Below, piece by piece: positions 31,393-41,650 of a stretch of 64,000 bases of DNA; position 1 is the first letter of the stretch, and every line of letters starts with the position of its first letter. Under the pieces are notes generated by a model, which saw only the letters and a list, made by a program, of their open reading frames with translations, had not been told where the DNA came from and did no database searches. Both the position numbers and the translations under genes were made by a program. Source of the DNA: Oscillospiraceae bacterium. Lineage in GTDB: Bacteria; Bacillota; Clostridia; Oscillospirales; UBA644. The stretch lies in NCBI GenBank assembly GCA_015067305.1, contig SVMT01000011.1, forward strand, positions 1-64,000. Reading direction: 5' to 3'.

Positions 31393-33891
31393 TCAGATCG
31401 TAAATTCTGTTTCTGCGGGAACAGCTGCGCCAAGTGCAAGGCTTCGTTCTGTAGGAACTGAACCGCCTGCGTACAAATGATACGTACCGTGAGCAAAAAA
31501 TTCTACGCCGTCTGTATCAAATAATTTAAAGGCTCTGTCGTCCAAATCAAATGAAACGGTCAGTTCTTCGCCTGCAGAAAGTGTGATCCTGCGGAATCCG
31601 ACAAGTCTCAACTGAGGTTGATGCTCCAATCCTGCGCTGTCAAGATACAGCTGAACGACCTCGTCACCGTCACGGTCACCAACATTTTTGACAGTCACGG
31701 AAACGGTTCTGCCGCTAATACTGAGATCAGAATACTCAAACTTAGTATATGATAATCCGTAACCGAAAGGATACAGCGGAGCCTTTGTCTGATACATATA
31801 AGTTCTTCCGTGTTCCATTTCATAGTCGTCAAAGGCAGGGATATCATCTACGGAAACGGGGAATGATGCACAAAGTCTGCCAGAGGGATTCACATCACCC
31901 CACAAAATATCTGCAAGCGCACGTCCACCTGATTCACCGGGGTACCACGCTTCAATAACTGCGGCAGAATTTTCATGAATTTCGGGAATAGTCAAAGGAC
32001 TGCCTGTAATCAGAACTACAACAAGATTCTTATTAACTGAATAAACACGGCGGAGCATTTCACATTGTTCGGGAGGAAGGTCCAAGGATTCCTTATCTTT
32101 TCCTTCCATTTCATAATCCGTACCCAAACCGACTACGGCAATTACAACATCTGATTTTGCCGCAACGGCACATTCTTCAGCAAACGGATCCGCCTCGCCT
32201 GCAACAGGAACTATCCATTTCAGGGTTACAGAGGGATTTTCCGCAGATTTTATGTATTCAATACAGATAGGATATGTCTTACCCTCTTCCATTGTTACGG
32301 TTGCGTTTGTTCCGATCTCTTCACCATTGAATATAACTTTCGGAATATCGCATTTTGCACATCCCGTATAAGACAAGCGAAGCTGATATTCACCGCTTAC
32401 AGACGGACACAACTGACCTGTCCAACGAATAGAATACTGCATACTTTCGATAAACGAATCGGGCATCTGATTTCGCCATGCAAAATCAATTTTCTCATCA
32501 ATTCTGGTTTTACACGGATTCAAGAATTTACCGTTGTTATAGTATTCCCCACGAAGACCGGGCTGTCCATCAGGGGTAAGAAGGCTCTCCTGAGGTACCA
32601 CAGTGAAATTTTCTGCCTTGCTGATATAATTCCATTTAGCAAAATGGCAACGGTCGCCTGCAACAGCTCTGATACCGTCAAGGGGAGAAACAGGACTGTT
32701 CTTAGGTTTACCGCTGTAATCACCAAACTGACAAATATGCGCATTATTTCCGACAACCGCAACGCTTGCATCCCGACGAAGAGGCAGAATTCCATTATTT
32801 TTGAGAAGTACCATAGATCTTGCCGCCGCAAGGTAAGCAAGTTCTGCATGCTTTTCACAACCGATAACAGATAGAGGTATAGATGTGAAAGGTACATTTT
32901 CTTCGGGATCAAACTGACCGAGCTTAAATCGTGCAGTCAAAATACGGAAACAAGCTTCATCCACACGAGCCTCAGTTGTTTTTCCGTCAGCAATTTGTTT
33001 CTCTAAAAATTCCATATAGAAATGTTCATATGGACTGTAACTTCCACATTCAAGATCGACCCCTGCATTTAATGCGGCTGATGCGGCATCTTCGGGATCT
33101 TCGTGTTTTTTGTGGGCATCCCACAGACGTGCTATACCGCTGCAGTCAGAAACGATATATCCGTCAAAGCCCCACTCGCCACGAAGAATATCGGTCAGAA
33201 GTCTATGATTCTGATGACAAGGTTCATCATTTACTGCATTATACGCCGCCATGAGAGCTTCGGGCTTTCCTTCTTCTACGGCATAGCGGAATGGGGCAAG
33301 GTGATATTCACGAAGGCTTTTCTCACTCATAACCGCATTGCAGGAAAAACGATTGTGTTCTTCATTGTTTGCTGTAAAGTGCTTCGGTGTCGCAACTGCC
33401 TTGAGGTATTTGGGGTCATTTCCTTGCAGACCGCTGACAAATGCGGCTCCCATTTTTCCTGCCAGATACGGGTCTTCACCGTAGGTTTCACCCGTTCTGC
33501 CCCAACGGGGGTCACGGCAGAGATTCAGGTCAGGTGACCAGAATGTGAGCAGACCGTTATATCTACCCTCATATTCGTCTTCGGAAACCGCAACGCCCTT
33601 ACCGTGATGATACATAGCACGTGATTCGTCGGAAATAGCATCTGCGATCTCTTCCAACAATTCATCATCAAATGTTGAACCCAAAGCAATAGCCTGAGGA
33701 AACACCGTAAAATTACCCGGACGAACAACACCATGCAAAGCTTCGTTTCCATGGAAATACTTGGGAATACCAAGGCGTTCATTTGCCGCCGAGGTTTCAA
33801 TCATGATCATGAGTTTTTCTTTCAAGGTCATACGGTCCAGCAGATCCCGAACTCGTTCCTTTATTGGTAATGAAGTATCTTTAAATTTCAT
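31393..33891 (-). CDS. GH3 beta-glycosidase with inserted PA14 domain
   Basis: 832 aa, no signal peptide. The N-terminal GH3 barrel has the catalytic nucleophile Asp249 in GYIVSDCSG, and KHFTANNEEHNR plus GRTGETYGEDPYL bind substrate. Residues about 430-570 are a PA14-like beta domain (LRGEYYNNGKF, WTGQLCPSVSGEYQLRLSY, VTLKWIVP) inserted into the second GH3 domain, as in some beta-glucosidases. A fibronectin III-like domain ends the protein (SVTVKNVGDRDGDEVVQLYL). Last gene of the xyl operon; likely a cytosolic beta-glucosidase or beta-xylosidase for short plant oligosaccharides. Confidence 0.93.
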   Translation of the reverse strand: MKFKDTSLPIKERVRDLLDRMTLKEKLMIMIETSAANERLGIPKYFHGNEALHGVVRPGNFTVFPQAIALGSTFDDELLEEIADAISDESRAMYHHGKGVAVSEDEYEGRYNGLLTFWSPDLNLCRDPRWGRTGETYGEDPYLAGKMGAAFVSGLQGNDPKYLKAVATPKHFTANNEEHNRFSCNAVMSEKSLREYHLAPFRYAVEEGKPEALMAAYNAVNDEPCHQNHRLLTDILRGEWGFDGYIVSDCSGIARLWDAHKKHEDPEDAASAALNAGVDLECGSYSPYEHFYMEFLEKQIADGKTTEARVDEACFRILTARFKLGQFDPEENVPFTSIPLSVIGCEKHAELAYLAAARSMVLLKNNGILPLRRDASVAVVGNNAHICQFGDYSGKPKNSPVSPLDGIRAVAGDRCHFAKWNYISKAENFTVVPQESLLTPDGQPGLRGEYYNNGKFLNPCKTRIDEKIDFAWRNQMPDSFIESMQYSIRWTGQLCPSVSGEYQLRLSYTGCAKCDIPKVIFNGEEIGTNATVTMEEGKTYPICIEYIKSAENPSVTLKWIVPVAGEADPFAEECAVAAKSDVVIAVVGLGTDYEMEGKDKESLDLPPEQCEMLRRVYSVNKNLVVVLITGSPLTIPEIHENSAAVIEAWYPGESGGRALADILWGDVNPSGRLCASFPVSVDDIPAFDDYEMEHGRTYMYQTKAPLYPFGYGLSYTKFEYSDLSISGRTVSVTVKNVGDRDGDEVVQLYLDSAGLEHQPQLRLVGFRRITLSAGEELTVSFDLDDRAFKLFDTDGVEFFAHGTYHLYAGGSVPTERSLALGAAVPAETEFTI

Positions 33892-33926
33892 AAAAAGTCC
33901 AACCTTATAAAATTACATATATTTAT

Positions 33927-35450
33927 TTACATCTGAGCAAGTTTTTCAAAATTTGATTTAACTGCAGGATAGATCTCATCATAAAGGCGGAAGTATTTTT
34001 CGTACTTTGAAACATTTTCTGCAATAGGCTCCTGAACCTTATCGGTTTTAACGATTTTTTCGCAAGCTTCCTGTACTGTAGAATAAACGCCTGCGCCTAC
34101 AAGAGCCAATATTGCAACGCCGAGGGCGGGACCTTCTTTTGAAGATGTTGTTTTTACTGGACAACCGTACTGATCTGCAAGCATTTGTCTCCACAAGGAA
34201 GATGTTCCGCCACCTCCGCAAGCCATCATGTCGGAGACATTTATATCCATTTCACGGCAGATCTCAATACTGTCACGAAGTGCATAAGTTACGCCCTCCA
34301 TAACGGCACGGAGCATATCTTTTTTAGTATGAATAGCTGAAAGTCCGAAGAACATACCCCTCGCATTTGGATCAAGGTGGGGAGTTCTTTCACCCATGAG
34401 ATAAGGAATGTAAATGAGTCTGTTTGCACCTATAGACACAGTTTCAGCCTCTTTATCCATGAGATAATAAGGGTCAACGCCCATAAGCGCCGCTGTTTCC
34501 TTTTCGGATTGGCAGAAATTATCCCTGAACCATTTGAGGGACAGCCCTGCACTCTGAATAACGCCCATTATATGCCAACAGTCAGGAACTGCCGCGCAGC
34601 AGGTGTGAACTCTGCCTTTGGGATCAATGGAAACTTTTGAAGTATGAGCAAAAACGACACCGCTTGTACCGATAGTAGTGAAGGCTTTACCGTCTGAAAC
34701 AACACCCGTACCCACAGCGGCAGCAGCGTTATCCCCTGCCCCACCAACAACGGGAGTACCAACAGCAAGACCTGTCAAAACAGCAGATTCTTCTGTAATA
34801 CGACCTGTTATTTCGCAGGATTCATAAACTTTTGCAAGAAGGCTCATATCTATGCCGAGAGCATCACAGACTTCCCTGCTCCAACATCTGTTGGGAACAT
34901 CAAGGAGTTGCATACCGGAAGCATCGGAAACTTCCGTGGCAAATTTACCTGTAAGTTTATATCTGATATAATCTTTCGGTAAAAGAATATGACAGCATTT
35001 GGCGTAGTTTTCAGGCTCGTTGTTCTTTACCCAAAGGATCTTTGCCGCAGTCCAACCCGTCAATGCAGGATTTGCAGTGATTTCAATGAGCTTTTCTCTG
35101 CCGATCTTTTCATTCATCTCATCGACTTCTTTTGCCGTACGCTGATCACACCATATGATCGAATTACGGATAATATCTCCATTTTCGTCAAGCATGACAA
35201 GTCCGTGCATCTGTCCCGAAAGACCTATACCGACGATATCTGTATTTTTAACGCCGCTATTTTCCAAAACCGTCTTCACGGTAGAAATCGAAGCGTTGTA
35301 CCAATCCAAAGGGTTCTGCTCCGCATAGCCGTTCTGAGGCTGATACATGGGATACTCTACAGTAGCTGACGAAATAACGGTTCCGACCTCGTCGAAAAGA
35401 ACTGTCTTTGTTCCGCTTGTACCGATATCTATACCTATAACGTATCTCAT
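33927..35450 (-). CDS. xylB: Xylulokinase
   Basis: 507 aa of the FGGY kinase family; phosphorylates D-xylulose with ATP. N-terminal phosphate motif YVIGIDIGTSGTKTVLFD, substrate-binding segment GLSGQMHGLV (the MHG typical of xylulokinase), and C-terminal ACGGGGTSSLWRQM for ATP binding. It starts 10 bases after xylA, completing the xylose to xylulose-5-phosphate route. No transporter for xylose is in the operon. Confidence 0.97.
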   Translation of the reverse strand: MRYVIGIDIGTSGTKTVLFDEVGTVISSATVEYPMYQPQNGYAEQNPLDWYNASISTVKTVLENSGVKNTDIVGIGLSGQMHGLVMLDENGDIIRNSIIWCDQRTAKEVDEMNEKIGREKLIEITANPALTGWTAAKILWVKNNEPENYAKCCHILLPKDYIRYKLTGKFATEVSDASGMQLLDVPNRCWSREVCDALGIDMSLLAKVYESCEITGRITEESAVLTGLAVGTPVVGGAGDNAAAAVGTGVVSDGKAFTTIGTSGVVFAHTSKVSIDPKGRVHTCCAAVPDCWHIMGVIQSAGLSLKWFRDNFCQSEKETAALMGVDPYYLMDKEAETVSIGANRLIYIPYLMGERTPHLDPNARGMFFGLSAIHTKKDMLRAVMEGVTYALRDSIEICREMDINVSDMMACGGGGTSSLWRQMLADQYGCPVKTTSSKEGPALGVAILALVGAGVYSTVQEACEKIVKTDKVQEPIAENVSKYEKYFRLYDEIYPAVKSNFEKLAQM

Positions 35451-35460
35451 TTTTATCTCC

Positions 35461-36783
35461 TTAAAGACTGAACATTATATTGTTCATAACAGATTCAAGC
35501 ATTTCCTGTCTGCCGCTTGAAAGAGTATCAACTACTTCACCTTTTGCAAGGGCATATTTTTCAAGATCTTCAAAAGTTACTTTTCCTGAAATAATATCAG
35601 CACCGATACCTGTTTTCCAGGAAGAATAGCGGTCTTCAACGAATTTATCAATTCTGCCGTCAGAGATCATTTTATCTGCTATTCTGAGACCGAGAGCGAA
35701 AGCGTCCATACCTGCAATATAGCTGTGGAAGATATCTTCAGCAGTATAAGAACCTCTTCTTGCCTTAGCGTCAAAGTTCAAGCCACCGTTAACAAAACCG
35801 CCTGCTTTAAGAACCTCATACATACAAAGGGCTGTTTCGTAAACATTCGTGGGGAACTGGTCTGTATCCCAACCGAGGAGCATATCGCCCTGATTTGCGT
35901 CGATGGAACCGAACACACCGTTTTCTCTTGCAAGACGGAGTTCATGCTGGAATGTATGCTGTGCAAGAGTTGCGTGGTTTGCTTCAATATTCATTTTGAA
36001 ATCGTTTTCAAGACCGTATTTACGGAGGAAAGCGAGAACTGTTGCAACATCGAAGTCATACTGATGCTTTGTGGGCTCCTTTGGTTTGGGTTCGATATAG
36101 AAATCCCCTTTATAACCGATGGAACGGGCATAATCCACAGCCATTCTCATAAGGCGTGCCATATTATCAAGCTCAAGTCCCATATTTGTGTTGAGAAGTG
36201 TTTCATAACCCTCACGTCCGCCCCAGAAAACATAACCGTTGCCGCCGAGTTTTACAGTTGCTTCAATAGCCTTTTTTATCTGTGCCGCAGCATATGCGAA
36301 AACATCGGCAGAGGGAGAAGTTCCCGCACCGTGCATATAACGTGGATGATCGAAGCATTTTGCAGTACCCCAAAGACATTTTTTAGAGGGGTCAGCCTTC
36401 ATTTTTTCAACCATATAATCTGTTATAACATCAAGCTTTTCGTTGGATTCAGCCAAAGAGCCATATTCGGGAGAAAGATCTCTGTCATGGAAACAGAAAT
36501 ATTCAATGGAAAGCTTATCCATTATTTCAAAAGCCGCATCTACCTTTGCTTTTGCTATCTTTTCGGGATCTTTTTCTCCCCATGTTTTGTCAGCAGTACC
36601 GCAGCCGAACATATCAGTTCCGTCCCCGCCCATGGTATGCCACCATGAAAGTGCAAATCTGAGCTGTTCTTTCATTGTCTTACCGCAGATAATTTCATCG
36701 GGGTTATAGTATTTAAATGCAAGGGGGTTTGTACTGTTCTTTCCCTCATATTTGATTTTACCTATGTTTGCAAAGTATTCCAT
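35461..36783 (-). CDS. xylA: Xylose isomerase
   Basis: 440 aa, the class II length. Converts D-xylose to D-xylulose with two divalent metals. Motifs: FCFHDRD (catalytic His), [29 protein letters not shown] and [37 protein letters not shown], which hold the metal ligands. The N-terminus ([17 protein letters not shown]) is that of clostridial/Bacteroides-type enzymes. It lies between the GH3 gene and xylB, with 15- and 10-base gaps. Confidence 0.98.
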   Translation of the reverse strand: MEYFANIGKIKYEGKNSTNPLAFKYYNPDEIICGKTMKEQLRFALSWWHTMGGDGTDMFGCGTADKTWGEKDPEKIAKAKVDAAFEIMDKLSIEYFCFHDRDLSPEYGSLAESNEKLDVITDYMVEKMKADPSKKCLWGTAKCFDHPRYMHGAGTSPSADVFAYAAAQIKKAIEATVKLGGNGYVFWGGREGYETLLNTNMGLELDNMARLMRMAVDYARSIGYKGDFYIEPKPKEPTKHQYDFDVATVLAFLRKYGLENDFKMNIEANHATLAQHTFQHELRLARENGVFGSIDANQGDMLLGWDTDQFPTNVYETALCMYEVLKAGGFVNGGLNFDAKARRGSYTAEDIFHSYIAGMDAFALGLRIADKMISDGRIDKFVEDRYSSWKTGIGADIISGKVTFEDLEKYALAKGEVVDTLSSGRQEMLESVMNNIMFSL

Positions 36784-36798
36784 TTTATTTATCTCCTT

Positions 36799-38664
36799 TT
36801 AAAATTTTACTGTTACAGTTTCGCCTTTTTTAACAAAGACTTTTTTGAAACCGCAAAGGTTCTTATGGGGTATATATTCAAATTTAAGAACTGAATATTT
36901 AGTATCGAAATCACCTTTATTCGTGATCTCAACCGCATTTTCATCTATCCAGTTTTCTTCGATCTCGGAATATGTAAGACCGTAACCGAATTCGTAAACA
37001 GGAGTTCCCTTGAAGAACTTATATGTTCTGTTTTCCATTGAATAATCTGTAAAATCTGGCAGATCATCAACACTTTCGTAGAATGTTACAGGCAGACGTC
37101 CGCTGGGAGATACCTTACCGAAAAGAATATCAGCCAAAGCAAGTCCGCCCATTGCACCGGGATAGAAACACTGAAGAACTGCATCACATTGATCTTTCTG
37201 CTTTGAAAGATTTATACAGCTTCCTGAAACATTAACGTAAACTATGGGTTTTCCCAATTTTAATATTTCTTCATAGAGTTCATTCTGAACATCGGGAAGT
37301 TCAAGTGTGACCTTGTCGCCGCCTGTCTGTGCGTTGTAAGCGTCGCCATCTTCGCTTTCCATTGTGGGGTCAAGACCCATGCACATAATAACTACATCGG
37401 CATTTTTGACTTCGACCAATGCTTCTCTGACAGTAATTCCCCAATCTCTATTCGGAACTTCAAAAAGAGTACAGCCTTGTGCGTAACCGACCCCCGTATA
37501 CTGCTGGAGTCCTCGTAGAATAGTATAATATTTTGACGGAACACCATGATAATTACCGAGAAGAACATCTTTTGAATCGGCATTCGGACCGACAACGGCT
37601 ATCTTCAGATCTTTTTTCAAAGGTAAAATACCGTTATTTTTCAGCAAAACAATACTTTCCTGAGCCATCTCACGGTTTATAGCCGCAAATTCATCACTTT
37701 CAACGACATCAAACGGAATATCGTCATACTCACAATCATCCGCAAACATACCGAGTCTGAATCTGGCCGTAAAAAGTCTTTCAACACAAGCGGTTATTGT
37801 CTCCTCGGAAACAAGGTCCAAAGCCGCAGCAGTTTTAAGCCACTTATACGCATCTCCGCAGTTGAGATCACAACCGTTATTTACAGCTAAGGCAGCACTT
37901 TCAGCGTAATTTTCCGTTACTTTATGTTCATTATTTATGGCACATATAGCACCGCAGTCTGAAACAACATAGCCCTTAAACCCGAATTCTTCTCGGAGAA
38001 TATCTTTAAGAAGAGTTTTGCTTCCGCAGCAGGGTTCACCGTTTGTCCTGTTGTATGCCCCCATCAAAGCAGACGGATCTGCGTTATCGATACAATACTT
38101 AAATGCCCAAAGATACGTCTCACGAAGATCTTTTTCGTTTACAACCGCATTAAAAGAGAGTCTTCCCTTTTCCGGTCCGCTGTGGGCGGCGTAATGCTTA
38201 AGGGTAGCATCAACTTTTCTGTATTTGCCGTTACCCTGAAGACCTTTCACAAAAGCAGTACCCATTCTGCCTGTCAGATATGGGTCTTCACCGTATGTCT
38301 CATGGCCTCTTCCCCAACGTGGATCACGGAAAATATTTATATTTGGAGACCAATAAGTCAAACCCTGATAAATTTCAGTATCGCCGAATTTTTTATATTC
38401 GTTATACTTGGCTCTTGCCTCATCGGAAATAACATTTGCAACCTTTAACATAAGTTCTTCATTAAAGCTTGCAGCCATACCTATAGACTGAGGGAAAACC
38501 GTCGCCCTGCCTGAACGTGCAACCCCATGAAGCCCTTCGTTCCACCAGCAATATGCAGGGATACCAAGGCGTTCTATTGCAGGGGCTTCGTAGCGCATTT
38601 GAGACATTTTCTCTGCAAAAGTCATTTGAGCCACAAGCTCTTTTGCCATTTTTTCAAAATCCAT
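36799..38664 (-). CDS. GH3 beta-xylosidase-like enzyme
   Basis: 621 aa from the ATG at 38664 (GGAAG ribosome-binding site); the longer frame to 38757 covers the promoter. The GH3 barrel has nucleophile Asp236 in GYVVSDCGAI, and LKHYAAHSGPE and RDPRWGRGHETYGEDPYLTG contact the sugar. The second domain shows VVGPNADSKDVLLGNYHG. The C-terminal fibronectin III domain is very short. Cytosolic, first gene before xylA-xylB, so most likely a beta-xylosidase releasing xylose from imported xylo-oligosaccharides. Confidence 0.93.
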   Translation of the reverse strand: MDFEKMAKELVAQMTFAEKMSQMRYEAPAIERLGIPAYCWWNEGLHGVARSGRATVFPQSIGMAASFNEELMLKVANVISDEARAKYNEYKKFGDTEIYQGLTYWSPNINIFRDPRWGRGHETYGEDPYLTGRMGTAFVKGLQGNGKYRKVDATLKHYAAHSGPEKGRLSFNAVVNEKDLRETYLWAFKYCIDNADPSALMGAYNRTNGEPCCGSKTLLKDILREEFGFKGYVVSDCGAICAINNEHKVTENYAESAALAVNNGCDLNCGDAYKWLKTAAALDLVSEETITACVERLFTARFRLGMFADDCEYDDIPFDVVESDEFAAINREMAQESIVLLKNNGILPLKKDLKIAVVGPNADSKDVLLGNYHGVPSKYYTILRGLQQYTGVGYAQGCTLFEVPNRDWGITVREALVEVKNADVVIMCMGLDPTMESEDGDAYNAQTGGDKVTLELPDVQNELYEEILKLGKPIVYVNVSGSCINLSKQKDQCDAVLQCFYPGAMGGLALADILFGKVSPSGRLPVTFYESVDDLPDFTDYSMENRTYKFFKGTPVYEFGYGLTYSEIEENWIDENAVEITNKGDFDTKYSVLKFEYIPHKNLCGFKKVFVKKGETVTVKF

Positions 38665-38701
38665 AATAAAACTTCCTTTCACTGTATAATATTTCAAATA
38701 C

Positions 38702-38730
38702 ATTATAACACAGTTCACAAAAATATTCAA
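38702..38730 (-). promoter_or_regulatory. Promoter of xyl operon
   Basis: On the minus strand TTGAAT (38725-38730), 17-base spacer, TATAAT (38702-38707), 37 bases before the GH3 ATG. The divergent AraC promoter is 31 bases away, so one bound regulator could control both. Confidence 0.8.
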
Positions 38731-38760
38731 CTGCAAATCCTGCTTTTTTATGGACACATC

Positions 38761-38789
38761 TTGCTTTTTTCATAATTATATAGTATACT
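38761..38789 (+). promoter_or_regulatory. Promoter of AraC regulator gene
   Basis: TTGCTT (38761-38766), 17-base spacer, TATACT (38784-38789). The -10 lies in the palindrome TAGTATACTA. Confidence 0.7.
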
Positions 38790-38812
38790 ATTATTATAAG
38801 GGAGTGAAACTT

Positions 38813-39646
38813 ATGTCCAACGCATTATACGAAAACATAAACAAAGCTACATACGACTTTCCGCATATGGAATTTAATTCACAAAATCTCACATACATCT
38901 CGCATTTTCATAACGAAATAGAGATCGCATATCTTGTAAAAGGCTATTCTACTGTTTTTTGCGATAACAGAAAAATTGATGCTTCCGAAGGTGATCTGTT
39001 TATTTTTATGCCGGGACAAATACACAGTTTTCTTTCAACAGAACCTAATCTATACTATATTTTCAAGTTAAGATGTGAAAATGATGCTGACGGTACGGAT
39101 TTTTCGACACTCAGGACAGCCAATATGCCCATTGACAGAAATTGCGGCCTTTACCGAAAACTTATTGATAATATAAACGAAAGTAAAGAAGAGTTTGAAA
39201 GAAATAATATCGGCAATGCTTACTTTATAAACAGTCTTGCGAACAGAATGGTTGGAGATATTCTTCGTTACGGAAATATTTCGGTGATCGAGGAAAAGGA
39301 AGATATAAAAACAAAATATAATGCTGAACTGTTAGCTAAAGTCAACGCCTATATCTCAGACAATTACCGTGAAAAGATCGTAATAGCAGATATTGCAAAG
39401 CATTGCAGACTTTCGGAATACTATTTTGCCCATATTTTCAAAGAGATCACAGGTGCTACATTCTTTGACCATCTCACGGTTTTCAGACTTGAAAGAACTA
39501 TAGAAGTACATATGAAAACGGGAAAAGCCCTTACAGATGCGGCGTTTGAATGCGGTTTTACAAATGTAAGATCATTCTACAGACTGTTCAAAAAGCATTA
39601 TAAAGTCACACCGAAAGAATATATAAGTAAAACCAAAGCAAAATGA
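38813..39646 (+). CDS. AraC-family regulator, probable xyl operon activator
   Basis: 277 aa from the ATG at 38813 (GGGAGTG upstream). The N-terminal cupin-like sensor has HFHNEIEIAYLVKG and GDLFIFMPGQIHSF, typical of sugar-sensing AraC proteins. The C-terminal double HTH is YREKIVIADIAKHCRLSEYYFAHIFK and ALTDAAFECGFTNVRSFYRLFKKHY. It is transcribed divergently from the GH3-xylA-xylB-GH3 operon, which makes xylose or xylo-oligosaccharide control likely. Confidence 0.92.
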   Translation: MSNALYENINKATYDFPHMEFNSQNLTYISHFHNEIEIAYLVKGYSTVFCDNRKIDASEGDLFIFMPGQIHSFLSTEPNLYYIFKLRCENDADGTDFSTLRTANMPIDRNCGLYRKLIDNINESKEEFERNNIGNAYFINSLANRMVGDILRYGNISVIEEKEDIKTKYNAELLAKVNAYISDNYREKIVIADIAKHCRLSEYYFAHIFKEITGATFFDHLTVFRLERTIEVHMKTGKALTDAAFECGFTNVRSFYRLFKKHYKVTPKEYISKTKAK

Positions 39647-39658
39647 ATATTATAAAAC

Positions 39659-39690
39659 TACGGCGCTGTTCTTAACTGAACAGCGCCGTA
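39659..39690. terminator. Shared terminator, AraC gene and Rhs remnant
   Basis: 13-bp perfect stem TACGGCGCTGTTC / GAACAGCGCCGTA with a six-base loop, between convergent genes. Confidence 0.9.
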
Positions 39691-39693
39691 TAA

Positions 39694-40335
39694 TTATATG
39701 GTTCTATAATAAATGTTGGGGTAAAGCTCATTGTTTGTATCGTATACAAATGTCGTACTTGCGGAACCACCGGTAATATTACCTGCGGCATCATAAGTAA
39801 ATGTCTCAGTAGAAATTACAGCATCTGTTGTTGCGTTCTTGATAGTTCTTGCTGTCACTCTGTTGAGTACATCATAAGTATAACACAATTTTTCGTTTTT
39901 GTCAAGATGTGTTTCTTCGGAAATTCTTCCGAGAGCGTCATAAACGTAACTAAAGCCTGAAATTACAGTGTTGTCAGATTTTATTTCAACAGAAGAAATT
40001 ACTCTCTGCTTGCTGTCGTACGCTGTGGTTGTTGTGCTGCCGTCGGGCTTTGTTACACCAATCACTCTGTTATTAGCATCGTAAGTGTAGGTTGTAACCC
40101 TGTTAGCCCAGTCTGTAACTCTTGTTAGGTTTCTGTTTGCATCATAAGCATAAGTTACCGCTGTGTTATCGGGATAGATGATTTTTGTAAGATTGCCCAC
40201 CTGATCATATTCGTAGCCAATAGTCTTATTGTAAGTATCTGTATAACTTACAACTCTGTTAAGTGCATCATACGTTCTTGTAATAGTCCCGTGACTATCA
40301 ATCAAAGAAACAGCCGCCTCAATTGGCGGCTGTAG
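39694..40335 (-). pseudogene. Rhs/YD-repeat protein fragment without toxin tip
   Basis: About 210 codons of YD repeats (YDALNRVVSYTD, YEYDQVGNLTKI, YAYDANRNLTRV, YTYDANNRVIGV, and so on) in the pattern of Rhs shell proteins. The frame opens at the hairpin 40310-40333 with no start site and ends at YPNIYYRTI, short of the conserved Rhs core end. It lies downstream of the candidate immunity gene, as displaced Rhs pieces do after recombination between modules. Non-functional on its own. Confidence 0.8.
40310..40333 (-). terminator. Hairpin after candidate immunity gene
   Basis: ACAGCCGCC / GGCGGCTGT with a six-base loop, followed on the minus strand by TTTCTTT. Its outer end is also where the Rhs fragment begins. 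Confidence 0.7.
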
Positions 40336-40340
40336 AAAAA

Positions 40341-40631
40341 CTATTCAAGATATTTTTCTTGTTCTTTAATAGCTGTGTAAGCAATAAATAAACTAGATAA
40401 ATATGACGAAATAAGGCTTACTAAATTTTTTATCCATATCTGACTAAATACATCACCTATTGCTATTTCTAATATTGTTATCACAATAACAACAAGAAAG
40501 ACTTTAAACAATAGTTTAAAAACATAAAATGAGGTTATATTTTTTTCGGAAATCATTTTCAAGAAAAAGATACAAGATACCAAATTTACAATAGGGATAA
40601 ATAATAACTCCTTCTGTTTTTCTATCGACAA
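40341..40631 (-). CDS. Small membrane protein, candidate Rhs immunity protein
   Basis: 96 aa with three hydrophobic helices (LLFIPIVNLVSCIFFLKMI; VFKLLFKVFLVVIVITILEIAI; LVSLISSYLSSLFIAYTAI). It starts 10 bases after the Rhs C-terminal region, the position of immunity genes in polymorphic toxin loci. A membrane location would suit protection from a membrane-acting toxin. The assignment rests on position only. Confidence 0.6.
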   Translation of the reverse strand: MSIEKQKELLFIPIVNLVSCIFFLKMISEKNITSFYVFKLLFKVFLVVIVITILEIAIGDVFSQIWIKNLVSLISSYLSSLFIAYTAIKEQEKYLE

Positions 40632-40641
40632 AATTCATCAC

Positions 40642-41488
40642 CTAATTCCATGACAATTCAAACATACCACCCAAACCCATAGCAACACCAAAAGAAATAC
40701 TATCTGTATTTTTTTTACTTAATACACCAACAGCACCAATCTCACCACCAAGTTCCAATGAGAATTTTTTGCCAAACAGGGTAAATGAAAACTCAACCGA
40801 AGGACTCCAAATACTTGCCATTGCACCGAGTTCATAACTGAAAGGTTTAATTTCTGCAGCAATCTCAGCATGACCAAAGTCAAACAGTGACAAATCAAAA
40901 TATTCAGTTTCCCAACCTCCTGTTATTAAATCTAAAGAAGCTGTTCCACCTAATTTAATATCTTTATTGTCCATATCAAACTTCAGAAGAGAATCTGGAG
41001 CTGTTATTGCAAAAAACTGATCATGCCAAGGATGAACATCTCCATATATTCTATCATTATCTAAAATCGAATATGTTCCATCCGCATTCAAGGCATTGTC
41101 GTTTAGCCATTTATTAACATCTTTAACCCATGTTCTTACTGCTTCTGTAGTAGACTCCACTTTATTAGCAAATGCACGTCTTTTCAAATCCTGTATTAAG
41201 ATAAAATAAAGGAATTTTGAAATTAAAGGATCCCTTGCAATCTCGTCAATCTTATTTACAATAGTCCTACTTCTATTATCAGGGCTTAACCCAAACGGGT
41301 CAATATTAGAAACAGGATTTCCATTAGCATAAGCATAACGGTTAAGGGTAATTGCTTCGGAGAGTTCGCCCGCAATAATGTCCGCATTAACGAATCGTCT
41401 CATATCGGGAGAATAATATCTCGCACGCATATAGAATAATCCGTTAGTATCGGTTACAACACCATCACGACCGTTATAGCAAAAATAT
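40642..41488 (-). pseudogene. Rhs core end with C-terminal toxin-candidate domain
   Basis: Open frame whose first part is the Rhs core end (NGRDGVVTDTNGLFYMRARY, then RFVNADI, NRYAYANGNPVSNIDPFGL). It is followed by about 210 residues unlike Rhs. The new part has a helical start (IVNKIDEIARDPLISKFLYF) and an end with alternating Gly-rich strands (LGGTASLDLITGG, GAMASIWSPSVEF, FGVAMGLGGMFELSW), which could be a pore-like or beta-barrel module. An ATG at 41430 could start a 262-aa product, but the Rhs shell that would deliver it is lost, so I call it a toxin-tip remnant. Toxin family not recognised. Confidence 0.6.
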
Positions 41489-41501
41489 GATCGAATTTAA
41501 T

Positions 41502-41565
41502 GTTACTCTGTTGAGTACATCATAAGTATAGCACAATTTTTCGTTTTTGTCAAGATGCGTTTCTT
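41502..41565 (-). pseudogene. Rhs repeat remnant, near-identical to 39854-39917
   Basis: 64 bases encoding HLDKNEKLCYTYDVLNRVT match 39854-39917 with three differences. The frame then breaks with respect to the core-end segment at 41488. The rest of 41431-41691 holds a terminator and an IS-end-like repeat. Confidence 0.75.
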
Positions 41566-41594
41566 ATACATTACGACAAGAACAAATGTGAAAG

Positions 41595-41622
41595 TTCCTC
41601 TCCGAGATAACTCGGAGAGGAA
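41595..41622 (-). terminator. Terminator of rpsO-pnp unit
   Basis: 12-bp perfect stem TTCCTCTCCGAG / CTCGGAGAGGAA with loop ATAA, 70 bases after the pnp stop. Confidence 0.75.
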
Positions 41623-41650
41623 TCGAGATTTTGACTTGTTATATTATTCG

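Noticed and set aside
35725..36648. 307-codon plus-strand open frame
   Set aside because: Antisense shadow of xylA, rich in Cys, Phe and Ile as such shadows are.
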